Shown here in pieces: positions 53,201 through 60,761 of a stretch of 64,000 bases of DNA; position 1 is the stretch's first letter; every line of letters starts with the position of its first letter. The stretch is from Cetobacterium sp. NK01 (lineage in GTDB: Bacteria; Fusobacteriota; Fusobacteriia; Fusobacteriales; Fusobacteriaceae), in the NCBI RefSeq assembly GCF_024506395.1, contig NZ_JANIBO010000003.1:92947-156946 (forward strand), given 5' to 3'. Under the pieces are notes generated by a model. The model was not told the DNA's origin. It searched no databases and saw nothing but the letters and a program-made list of their open reading frames with translations. Made by a program: the position numbers and the translations under genes.

Positions 53201-53602
53201 AAAAATATTTTTGAAGAAAATAATGAAAATCAACTTAATTTATATTTTGTAGAGGATTCTCATAAAGATATTGGATTGATAAGAGCTATAAGCGATAATT
53301 TTGAAGATATTTTAGGATTGATTCAAGATTATCTAAATTGGTTAAACGATGGAGAGATTCCCAAAAAAATATGGAATAGAAGTGAATTTAAAAATAGTGA
53401 AAAGTTAGAGTATTTAAAATATGGTTTAGACTCTTTACCTAAAGAGTTAGATATAAAAGAGTTAACACATGTTTTAAATAAAATATTAGGGGATAATAAG
53501 TTTACAGATGCTAGAAAAAGATATTATGAAAAGATAACTAATGATAGCGAAAAAGAGGATGATTTTGATAAAGAGTATGCTTATTTAAAGTCAAAAATAT
53601 AA
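50288..53602 (+). CDS. Membrane-anchored helicase-like protein with lost ATPase motifs
   Basis: A 1104-aa protein. Four to five membrane helices occupy residues 1-200. After a linker, residues about 285-560 follow the order of an SF2 helicase of the MrfA/YprA kind, but key residues are gone: LFQGKDTIITDSNYEEISPF in place of the GKS/T loop, LVIFVINEKLDE in place of DEAH, and QYIILSNGTAN in place of SATxxN. Residues near 770 (HCFNGKSYTVENIDLINKKI) resemble the DUF1998-linked Y-x-V-x-x-L-D block. So it is probably a non-hydrolysing, membrane-tethered DNA-binding protein. The ATG at 50288 is two bases after the previous stop. Confidence 0.55.
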   Translation: MDSIINFIKDNVFLSLLSIYSVVLFILSLLNLDKRKRYKQISNVGFLVIAILTTFGGSIYFSSKINYDSFFEVENKEIIIYYLLYFVPVAITLSILILKKFILKVFSSKSDEKRDLSPNSPYERLEDGYYLKDHYRFFRDGVKILIFIFGALSIVSNYMTIYKINLLKPHKEVLGVPYLPLFLILGFIFTFELYNYLNGNENKSTVKNYQKKNSENIAEEETKSFNELYHDYKKTWPANVMANVFKENKVINENTQIVEENIKNKDVEEVYFSLKKNFEIKPKYLAILEDLFQGKDTIITDSNYEEISPFIFSYLEKSIIKGKKILVLAETDLYTNSENRELIKGWFENCFKKLYKKSIRKIVTFDDWRNHSNWDILIGTQSEIIKYQQDFIEKIQEEQNELKDLVIFVINEKLDEIAENILTLSILSNILNTHFKVNKNEDEGAQYIILSNGTANLDVAINKNLGINAKEHNIGVTNPKDFYGIIWKADPKKEYYTEIMDGVPKVELGIASTLSYLAWNYGFKHLNLVEQGNLPYSSYEANVEIAKDHLKDRPIKKSNLNDLYRNIIINNPITSLIKKRDKNILFVEDKIYNAPALLKKFSSLGNSEVFINIISENYLLRDYFIDNIDYFSHSPHYGYTPKIESNSYKVAAYLKELLTNTQIKVSEEDIKIEMMSIESNIKNVEEELVKLFLNVYNIDLLKRDYLTVETQRVYNVEKNDFEEVKFYKLSGDISDNVNFKWFESFEIIDSGRRVYGIVPHEHVYQNYLKGQVHCFNGKSYTVENIDLINKKINIVPSEKVKRIIYRNNDKIKIDKVDSKLKNTFATVENGNYILEKKTLSANYDIETTGYYEFLGGVSLKNQDYKYNSLESLGERFERDYNNGQILSINLKTKDLKISNFNNVATTLAVLFNEIFRTVFPENYKYVKIFTFVSEDFYNIESNLEYFEEGFTTPEYLAHILPAKVTIPKTEFKNIFEENNENQLNLYFVEDSHKDIGLIRAISDNFEDILGLIQDYLNWLNDGEIPKKIWNRSEFKNSEKLEYLKYGLDSLPKELDIKELTHVLNKILGDNKFTDARKRYYEKITNDSEKEDDFDKEYAYLKSKI

Positions 53603-53617
53603 GAAAAGGATGAGGAA

Positions 53618-55204
53618 ATGAATATAATGGGGAATTTGAGTGAATATACACAAACTATAAACATAATATTATGTGTATTAATAATAGGGTATGCAGTAAA
53701 ATCTTTTGTAGATTTACTTCCAACTAGAGAATTGGCAACAGAGTTAAAGGATTATCTAAATATTTTAGATTTAGTTAAAAATCAAAAAAATGAATTGGAA
53801 GAAGTAGAGTTGAAAAAACTTTATGAAGAGTATGAGGAGTATTTATTATCAAGAAAACAGTTTAAATATCTTGATGAAAATATAAAAGACTATAATAAAA
53901 TGCTAAAAAGTAAAGACTACCAGGATGTAAAAAGTGAGTATTACTTTAATGAAATAAGCTTAATAGATAAAAACTTTAATTTACACTCTTTAAATCAGAA
54001 GGGGCCTACATTAGTAGGTCTTGGAGTTTTGGGAACATTTTTAGGTTTATTTTTAAGTCTTAGTCAAATAGATTTTAACTCAACAACGAGTCAACAGCTA
54101 AATATAATAGATAAAATAATTCCTGGAATGAGCTTAGCCTTTTTAACAAGTCTTGTTGGAATGGGAACCTCTATTCTTTATACAAGATGCCAAAAAAATT
54201 GGATAGGAAAATCTGTAAGCGAAATTGGTAAAATTGAGTATAACTTGGATGTAATATTTCCTGCTACTACTACTTCAGATATTTTAATGAATATAGAGGG
54301 AAATATAAAAAAACTAAGCGAAACATTAACAAGAGAGTTAGGTGACTCAGTAGCAACGGCAATAGATAAAAATAAAGATGCATTATTTGGAACGTTTGCA
54401 AAAAGTATGGATAGAAATATGACTAATATGAGCCAAGATATAAGTAAAAGAGTTTCAAGTTCATTAAATCAAATATTTAATCAAGATTTAATAAATACTT
54501 TTAAAGAGCTTCAAAACTCTTTAACAGAAACAAAAAATGGATTGGAAGCAAATAATAATATATTTGAAGGAGTTATAAAAGAGCTTCCAAAAGTAGTTAA
54601 TAGATTCAAAACTATGAATGAAGTAAGCAGCTCTATATTTGAAAATGCTCAAAAATCAATGCAAGAATATGATAGATATATGAAGGGAACTGAGAATTTC
54701 TTGCTTTCATTAAATAGAATGGGAGATTTACAAAAAGAGATTGAGCAGAGTATAAGTGTTTTAACAACTACAACATCTAAAAATTATACAGCTCTTGAAG
54801 AAACTACAAATAAAAATTGCCTAGCACTAAATACAACGACTGTAAATTTAATAGAGCAGTACAAAAATATAAATTCAACACTAAAAGAAAGTTTGATAGA
54901 TGTATTTACTAAAAATGAAAATCTTTTAAATATGACAAATGAATTACTTGATAAAAATTCAGGAAACATAGTTGAATTAGATAAAACTATGGAAAGCAAT
55001 ATAAAGTTAATTGTAGACGGTATGGAAGATAGAAGAAAAGATTTTGAAGCTCAACATATTAAAATTACTAAAAACCAAGAGAAATTAGAAAGTGAAATAG
55101 GAAAAGCATTAAATGAGTATGATACAACAGTTTCTAATGTAACTGGTCAGATAAAAGATATAATAATAAATATGAAAGAGATGTTAACTCCAAAGGATGA
55201 ATAG
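53618..55204 (+). CDS. MotA/TolQ/ExbB-like channel protein with long tail (ZorA-like)
   Basis: A 528-aa protein. One helix at residues 10-28 is followed by a cytoplasmic segment, then the MotA/ExbB channel core: KGPTLVGLGVLGTFLGLFLSL (residues about 128-149) and IIPGMSLAFLTSLVGMGTSIL (about 167-187). Residues 200-528 form a long coiled-coil tail, as in ZorA of Zorya defence, where the tail reaches into the cytoplasm. In MotA/ZorA complexes five such subunits surround two plug-bearing partners. The partner is the next gene. GAGGA precedes the ATG. Confidence 0.82.
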   Translation: MNIMGNLSEYTQTINIILCVLIIGYAVKSFVDLLPTRELATELKDYLNILDLVKNQKNELEEVELKKLYEEYEEYLLSRKQFKYLDENIKDYNKMLKSKDYQDVKSEYYFNEISLIDKNFNLHSLNQKGPTLVGLGVLGTFLGLFLSLSQIDFNSTTSQQLNIIDKIIPGMSLAFLTSLVGMGTSILYTRCQKNWIGKSVSEIGKIEYNLDVIFPATTTSDILMNIEGNIKKLSETLTRELGDSVATAIDKNKDALFGTFAKSMDRNMTNMSQDISKRVSSSLNQIFNQDLINTFKELQNSLTETKNGLEANNNIFEGVIKELPKVVNRFKTMNEVSSSIFENAQKSMQEYDRYMKGTENFLLSLNRMGDLQKEIEQSISVLTTTTSKNYTALEETTNKNCLALNTTTVNLIEQYKNINSTLKESLIDVFTKNENLLNMTNELLDKNSGNIVELDKTMESNIKLIVDGMEDRRKDFEAQHIKITKNQEKLESEIGKALNEYDTTVSNVTGQIKDIIINMKEMLTPKDE

Positions 55205-55219
55205 AAGGGAATTGTATAA

Positions 55220-56077
55220 ATGAAAAAAAGAATAAAATTTAATGATAACAATCAATTCTTTTTATCTATAAGTGATTTAATAATGGGAGTTCTTTTAATA
55301 TTTGTATTATTATATGTAAAAGAACATTTAAGATCAGATCCAGAAAGATTAAAAAGATTAGAAGTTGAAAATAGAGAGCTGAAAATAGAGAATAAATTTT
55401 TAAAGCTTAAAGTGGAAGAATTGACTCAAAAATTAAAAGAATATGAAGAGATTATAAAAAGATTAAAATTAGAATTGGAAAAATCTAAAAATCAAATAAG
55501 AATTTTAGAAAGAAAAGAAGCAACGATAGAGGAATTACATCAGAGAATTAATCAAAAATTATTAGAGTCATTTAAAGATGATAAAGATATAAAAATAGAC
55601 ACGATAAATCAAGAGCTAATACTAGATGATAGTGTTCTTTTTGGTATTAATGAATGGCAGTTAAAAGAGATTGGTAAGGAGAAATTACAAAAGATTTTAC
55701 CTAAATTTTTCTCTACCTTTGTAGATGATGAAACAGTTGTAAATTTCTTAGAGCAGCTAACAATAGAAGGTCATACAGATGATTTAGGTTCTAAAGATCC
55801 TCAAAGAAACTACCTATATAATCTGGATTTATCACAAAAAAGAGCTTATGAAGTGGCTAGATTTATATATAGCGATCCATACTTAATAGAAACATTAGGT
55901 GAAGAGAGATTGAAAAAACTAAAAATATATTTATCATCTAATGGAAAAAGTAATGCTAATCTAGTATATCAAGATTCTAATAAGAAGATTGTAGATAGAA
56001 ATAAAAGTAGAAGAGTTACTATTAAATATAGACTAGATATTCAAAAAATGTTAAAAAATTCTTCGGGAGATATTTAG
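55220..56077 (+). CDS. MotB/OmpA-family stator protein (ZorB-like)
   Basis: A 285-aa protein with one N-terminal membrane helix (residues 14-34, FLSISDLIMGVLLIFVLLYV) carrying aspartate D19, the position of the ion-binding Asp in MotB and ZorB. A coiled coil (residues 45-110) leads to a peptidoglycan-binding OmpA domain: IEGHTDDLGSKDPQ, LSQKRAYEVARFIYS and NKSRRVTIKYRL. With the preceding protein it should form an ion-driven rotary motor anchored to the cell wall. GAAGGGAATTGTATAA precedes the ATG. Confidence 0.85.
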   Translation: MKKRIKFNDNNQFFLSISDLIMGVLLIFVLLYVKEHLRSDPERLKRLEVENRELKIENKFLKLKVEELTQKLKEYEEIIKRLKLELEKSKNQIRILERKEATIEELHQRINQKLLESFKDDKDIKIDTINQELILDDSVLFGINEWQLKEIGKEKLQKILPKFFSTFVDDETVVNFLEQLTIEGHTDDLGSKDPQRNYLYNLDLSQKRAYEVARFIYSDPYLIETLGEERLKKLKIYLSSNGKSNANLVYQDSNKKIVDRNKSRRVTIKYRLDIQKMLKNSSGDI

Positions 56078-56080
56078 GTT

Positions 56081-57085
56081 ATGATAAAAATACCAAATGC
56101 ATCACAAAAAGAGTTGGAAAAATTATTGAAAGTTAGAGAACAAATAGAAACTTTTCAAAATGAGAGTGAACTAAATACATATTTGAATAATATAGATAAG
56201 AGATTTATAAAGGAGAGGAATATCCACACAATATTTTCTAATTTAAAAAATAATAAATTATTTAAATATGGAAGTGCTGATATAAAAAAGAATATAAAGG
56301 AGATTCTTTTTGCTGCAACACCTTTAAGGGTTCTTACAAAAGGAGATGCTTTTAAACTTTATTTATATCTTTATGAAGATGAGCTAGAGGATGAAAAAAT
56401 CCAGAAATTAATTGAAGGGTATTCAAGAGATAACTTAGCAGTAACAAAAGAAAGCTTTATAGAGTTTATAATAAAAGAGTCTAAAAATTTATATACAGAG
56501 TGGAGTTTTCCAATAGAGATAAAAATAGAATATAAAATCTATGAAGATGTTGTAAAAAAATTGGAAAATCCTGAAATATTAAATAAGTTAGCTCCTATTA
56601 TTTTGGAGTTATCAAGATATATTGATATGAAAGCTTTCGATGAAAAGTTAAGAGAAGCTGTAAAAGAGAAGATGCTTGAAGCGCTGCCTAATAAAGCTAG
56701 AAATTTTTTTAAAAAATACAAGAGGGTACGTTTTAATAAAATAGAAAAAATTGATAATATAATATTTATTTTTTTAGAAGGGAAAAATATAATATCACTA
56801 ACTATAAGAAAAGATAAAAGTATGAGAATAGAACTTTTAGATAAGAATAGATATAATAGAATAGTTGAATCTGAAATAGGTACATCTCAGCAAAGATTAA
56901 AAGAAAAAACGTCAACATATGAGGTTAAAAACTTTAAAGAGCTGGCTAAAAAACTTAGACATTATGGTTATGATATAAAATGGATAGAGATAGACACTAT
57001 ACCTAAAATACTTGGTATTTTAGTAGCTGCATCTGGAATAATTTCAGGAGTGGCAGCCATTGGATATTATTTTTGGAAATTTTAA
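56081..57085 (+). CDS. Unknown protein with C-terminal membrane helix, 334 aa
   Basis: A soluble helical body (residues 1-230), a small beta-rich part (IDNIIFIFLEGKNIISLTIRK, about 230-250) and one C-terminal hydrophobic segment (ILGILVAASGIISGVAAIGYYF). A tail-anchored topology with most of the chain in the cytoplasm is likely. The ATG starts four bases after the ZorB-like stop, so it belongs to the motor operon. No family is recognised; it does not show ZorC or ZorE features that I can see. Confidence 0.6.
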   Translation: MIKIPNASQKELEKLLKVREQIETFQNESELNTYLNNIDKRFIKERNIHTIFSNLKNNKLFKYGSADIKKNIKEILFAATPLRVLTKGDAFKLYLYLYEDELEDEKIQKLIEGYSRDNLAVTKESFIEFIIKESKNLYTEWSFPIEIKIEYKIYEDVVKKLENPEILNKLAPIILELSRYIDMKAFDEKLREAVKEKMLEALPNKARNFFKKYKRVRFNKIEKIDNIIFIFLEGKNIISLTIRKDKSMRIELLDKNRYNRIVESEIGTSQQRLKEKTSTYEVKNFKELAKKLRHYGYDIKWIEIDTIPKILGILVAASGIISGVAAIGYYFWKF

Positions 57086-57094
57086 ATTAAATAA

Positions 57095-57853
57095 ATGGAA
57101 AGGATTAAAATTAGAATGATAGATGCTCAAAATGAAATAACAGAAAAATGCTATCTCATAAAAAATGATATTTCTGTAAAAAATGAGATAACAGCAAAAA
57201 TAGCAGCGGATTTTGCAGTGACTTATTATAAAGTTTTTAGAGAAAATTATGATGAAAAGACTTTTGTGTATATTATAAAAAAAGTTATGGAGTTTTTTAA
57301 TAAAGCAGTAATTGATATTCCAAAAAGAAAGTTGGAAACAGATGCTAAAAAACTTACTAATGATATTGATTCTTTAAAAGAAGAAGTACATAAATTTTCA
57401 AAAATTTTATTTAATAAAAATTTTGAAAGTAGTATAACTGGAGATTTCTCTAAAGAAGATTTGGAGCTTTATGAAAGTGATTTTAAAGAAATAAAAAAAG
57501 AGCTAAAAACTTTAGAGTTAAATAAACCATTTTTTCTTTTAAGATGGAGTTGGAAAAAAAAGATAAAAAAAGAGCTCTCTAAATTAGAATTATTAGAAAA
57601 AAATTCTTATAATCTTTATGAATCATTTTATGAGAACAATAAAGAAAAAAATAGGATTTTGGAAGAGATATATCTAGATATTAGAAAGCATTTAAAAAGC
57701 TTTATGTCAGATGTAAAGCCTAACATAGGAGAAGAGCTTGCAGATATTCCTTATGAATATGTCATAGAAGGAATAGATGAATTAAAAAGCTTTGTATTTG
57801 ATGTTGTTATAAGTAATTTTTATCAATATTATACTTTAAAAATTGAAAAATAA
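57095..57853 (+). CDS. Unknown helical protein, 252 aa, last gene of the motor operon
   Basis: A charged helical protein with a coiled coil (residues 80-150) and the basic aromatic patch FFLLRWSWKKKIKKEL. No membrane helix or known domain. The ATG at 57095 lacks a clear ribosome site. An ATG seven codons later (57116) has GGAAAGGA eleven bases upstream and may be the true start. A terminator follows directly, so the operon 42116-57853 ends here. Confidence 0.55.
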   Translation: MERIKIRMIDAQNEITEKCYLIKNDISVKNEITAKIAADFAVTYYKVFRENYDEKTFVYIIKKVMEFFNKAVIDIPKRKLETDAKKLTNDIDSLKEEVHKFSKILFNKNFESSITGDFSKEDLELYESDFKEIKKELKTLELNKPFFLLRWSWKKKIKKELSKLELLEKNSYNLYESFYENNKEKNRILEEIYLDIRKHLKSFMSDVKPNIGEELADIPYEYVIEGIDELKSFVFDVVISNFYQYYTLKIEK

Positions 57854-57857
57854 TAAA

Positions 57858-57890
57858 GCAAGAGGTTGATTTTTTAATCAATCTCTTTTT
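57858..57890 (+). terminator. Rho-independent terminator of the motor operon
   Basis: AGAGGTTGATT, TTTT and AATCAATCTCT form an 11-bp stem with one G-U pair, followed by a T run. Confidence 0.8.
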
Positions 57891-58001
57891 ATTTATATTG
57901 ACGATAAAAAACTTTAGATAGGATTTTTCTTGTAAAAAATAAAAGGAATTGTTTTAAATTCATGTAGTTATATAAAAATGATGTAAATTAAGGGGGAGGT
58001 T

Positions 58002-58631
58002 ATGTTAAAAGGATCAATAAATAGGTTGCTTTTAGTAGTTATAATGCTATTAGCTTTAGGGTGTGGGTATAAAACTCCAAAGGTTGTAAAAAACGATTAT
58101 ACAAAAATACAATCAGTAAAAATAGGACAAGGTAGGACTGTAAACATAGTATCTTTTACCAGTTCATATGATAATGAGAAAAATTTAGAAAAAACATTTG
58201 GAAAAAGTTTGTTAACTATAGCCCAAAGTGAGTTTAGTAATAGTGGATTTAATGTTGTTGAAAGAAATGAAATGGAAAGTGTAGTAGAGGAACATATATT
58301 TTCTAAACAGATGACGAATGTACCTTTAAAAACTAAAATGATTCCTGCTAAATATAATGTATATATAAAAATAGTTAATATGCAAATTAGTAGTGGTGGA
58401 ATATGGATTCCAATAATATATACAGATGCAGATTTTTATGTTGAAACTTCTTTAGAAGTAAAACTTGTAGATAATGAAACAGGAGTAATTAAAATAAAAA
58501 ATGGAAATGCAGTAACTAGTAAAAATGAAAAAAACTTTCTTTTGCTATTTGGAGATTTGGGAGTTAATATAAATAATGCTGTTGAGTTTTCTTTGAGAAA
58601 TGCAATTAGAGATGCATTAAGTCAGTTTTAA
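58002..58631 (+). CDS. CsgG-like lipoprotein, 209 aa
   Basis: Signal peptide with lipobox LLALGCGYK (Cys about residue 21). The mature protein shows the CsgG/LpoB-like pattern: VNIVSFTSSYDNEKNLEKTFGKSLLTIAQSEFSNSGFNVVERNEMESVVEE, a typical nucleotide-free alpha/beta fold of outer-membrane lipoproteins, then beta strands YNVYIKIVNMQISSGG and FYVETSLEVKLVDNETG. It is shorter than CsgG itself, so a pore is unlikely. GGGGGAGGTT precedes the ATG. It is monocistronic and lies between the motor operon and the 542-aa protein. Confidence 0.6.
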   Translation: MLKGSINRLLLVVIMLLALGCGYKTPKVVKNDYTKIQSVKIGQGRTVNIVSFTSSYDNEKNLEKTFGKSLLTIAQSEFSNSGFNVVERNEMESVVEEHIFSKQMTNVPLKTKMIPAKYNVYIKIVNMQISSGGIWIPIIYTDADFYVETSLEVKLVDNETGVIKIKNGNAVTSKNEKNFLLLFGDLGVNINNAVEFSLRNAIRDALSQF

Positions 58632-58658
58632 TATAATATAATTTAAGAAATTAAAAAT

Positions 58659-58717
58659 ACTCTCCTTTTGTGGTAGACAGATAAAATACAAGTCTGTTTA
58701 TTTCAAAGGGAGTTTTT
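58659..58717 (+). terminator. Long repeat-type terminator hairpin, copy 1
   Basis: An outer stem (CTCCTTTT with AAAGGGAG) encloses an inner stem ACAGA/TCTGT, followed by TTTTTT. The inner part TAGACAGATAAAA...TCTGTTTATT recurs at 61902-61958, so this is a repeated element as well as a terminator. The rest of 58632-59056 holds the promoter-like element described at 58947 and no gene. Confidence 0.65.
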
Positions 58718-58946
58718 TATTTTAAATTTTCTACTAAGTGAAATAGTATTATTATAAATTGACTACTAGCTAAAAAAATATCTCAAGATAATAAAGTTGA
58801 CAAAAGGAGAGTCATTGAATCTTTAGGAATATTTGTTTATTGCTTAAGGAATTACTCTTTATGGAACTCAAATATTATTGTTATAATTTTTCTCGTAAAT
58901 TATTTAGTCTTAAAATATTAGTCTTTTTTTCCAAAAATTTAATATA

Positions 58947-59026
58947 GAAGAAAATTTAAAAAAAATAAAAAAATTTTCAAATAGATAAAATATAACTTTG
59001 AGAGTATAATTTATAGTTAGTAAACG
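58947..59026 (+). promoter_or_regulatory. Promoter-like element, copy 2 (shared with 41804-41880)
   Basis: The block starting GAAGAAAATTTAAAAAAAA and ending CAAATAGATAAA matches copy 1. TATAAT lies at 59005-59010. The element ends 31 bp before the ATG of the 542-aa protein, the distance expected for a promoter with a short leader. Confidence 0.5.
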
Positions 59027-59056
59027 AAAACAAGAGAATAAATACAGGGGGAATAA

Positions 59057-60685
59057 ATGAACAAAGTTTTTAAAATAGCTAATAGGGAAATTATTTTTAC
59101 TCAAGATGATATAGATTATATCGAAATTAGAAAAGTATTTCATGCGGAAGCTTTAAGGCTGGGTCAAAAATATTTAAATTTATATAACTCTTATGGAAGT
59201 ATTGAAAAGTTTTCTGAAATTGGATTAGAGGATGGAGCAAGTATTATCGTAGAAGCAATGGAGTATGCTGTAGATATTTTAATAAAGAATGATATATCAA
59301 TGTATGATTCAGAATATTTTCTAGAAAAATTTGGAGAAAGAATAATCTCAGATTGGCAAAATTCATTTGACGAAGTTAATGAGCAATACTTACAAATTAT
59401 TTTAAACACAGAGCAATTAGATAATTATAGAAGAAGTAGACGTCAAAATCGTTCACGTTGGATAGGGGTAGGATTTGGTATAAGAGGAGCACTTAAGAGT
59501 GCAACAAAAGCGGGGACTTTAAATCTAGCAACAGGAGCTGTTCATGGAACTATTAATGGTATTGCAAAAATTGGTTCTAGTGTAGTTGAAGCTGGAAAAA
59601 AAGGACTTTTATATTCAAATAAAGAAAATAAAGAAATTCTTGTTGCTGGAATTGAAAATTCAGTATTTTATATTCATGAAGTTTTAACAGAACTATTAGG
59701 AATAAAGAGAAAAATTAGTGTAAGTGATGAAAAACAAGCAAATGCAATTTGTAATAATCTTCCTAAATTTAATGAAACCACTAGAGAAGAAAATATAGTT
59801 AAAATATTTACTCTAGACCCTTATAATTATGGTGTATATGAATACATTTTAAAACATTATGGAGATAAAAATAAAGAATTATCTAAGCTTACTACTTGGC
59901 TTAATTTTGATATAATTCCAGATATTGTTGCAAGTTTATCAGAAGAGATTTGGAAAGGATATAAAAGCTCATCAACAAAAGAGGAGCTGTTAATATTAAA
60001 GGAAAAAATATTGAATTTTTATTCTGAACTAGGTATTGATTTAGAATTGAATAAGCTTAAACAGCAATTGGATCAACTTAATTTAAGCATATTTAAAAAA
60101 CAAGTTAAAGACTTAGATTTGACAACAGAAGAAGCTTGTATAAATTCTAAACAACAATTAAAAATATACAGAGATGAATTAAAAATTTCTCTTGATGAAA
60201 GTTTATATACTAAAACATTAAAAGAAATAGAGGATAAAATTGTTAGTTTTGATAAAGAATATAGAACTTTAAAAGAATTTGATTTTATATTTGATACAAA
60301 AGAAGAGATAAATAAAGTAAAAAATGAGTATTCAGAAGAGATAAAAAAAATGGGAGAAATTAATTTAGTTTTAAAAAAGACTTCTTCTTTGAAAGAGATA
60401 AATGATATTTATCAAACAGTTATTAATTTTTTAATTGAAGAAAAAATAAAAAATAAAAAATTAGAAGAAATAAAAAAGTTGAAAGAAAAAATTGAAAAAG
60501 ATTTTAAAAAAGTAGGATCTAGCAATAAAATTTTATCAAGAGTAAAATCTGGAATACTTTATTTTATTAGTTTTTGTTTATTATTTTTAGTTCCAATAGG
60601 AACTATTGTAGGAATAATAATTTTTATATATAATTTCAAAAAATCTAAAAAGAATAATAGAATAAGGGCAGAGCTAGGTATTTAA
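59057..60685 (+). CDS. Unknown membrane protein, 542 aa, possible effector
   Basis: A helical N-terminal domain (residues 1-130) is followed by a glycine/alanine-rich amphipathic stretch (WIGVGFGIRGALKSATKAG and AVHGTINGIAKIGSSVVEAG, residues about 135-180). A middle domain contains FTLDPYNYGVYEYILKHYGDKNKEL, a phrase I have the impression is common in uncharacterised membrane proteins. Coiled coils (300-490) and one C-terminal membrane segment (LYFISFCLLFLVPIGTIVGIIIFIY) follow. GGGGGAATAA precedes the ATG. The shared promoter block ties it to the region before the vWA operon. Function unknown. Confidence 0.55.
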   Translation: MNKVFKIANREIIFTQDDIDYIEIRKVFHAEALRLGQKYLNLYNSYGSIEKFSEIGLEDGASIIVEAMEYAVDILIKNDISMYDSEYFLEKFGERIISDWQNSFDEVNEQYLQIILNTEQLDNYRRSRRQNRSRWIGVGFGIRGALKSATKAGTLNLATGAVHGTINGIAKIGSSVVEAGKKGLLYSNKENKEILVAGIENSVFYIHEVLTELLGIKRKISVSDEKQANAICNNLPKFNETTREENIVKIFTLDPYNYGVYEYILKHYGDKNKELSKLTTWLNFDIIPDIVASLSEEIWKGYKSSSTKEELLILKEKILNFYSELGIDLELNKLKQQLDQLNLSIFKKQVKDLDLTTEEACINSKQQLKIYRDELKISLDESLYTKTLKEIEDKIVSFDKEYRTLKEFDFIFDTKEEINKVKNEYSEEIKKMGEINLVLKKTSSLKEINDIYQTVINFLIEEKIKNKKLEEIKKLKEKIEKDFKKVGSSNKILSRVKSGILYFISFCLLFLVPIGTIVGIIIFIYNFKKSKKNNRIRAELGI

Positions 60686-60761
60686 ATTATATAAGAGAAA
60701 TATATTTTAGAAAGTATAATACATATTTAATAAATAAAAATGATTTACGTAAGGGGAAAAA

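Noticed and set aside
42116..57853. Calling the motor operon a standard Zorya system
   Set aside because: Only ZorA-like and ZorB-like genes are present. No ZorC, SNF2-type ZorD or HNH-type ZorE was recognised, and tubulin-like and vWA genes are not part of Zorya.
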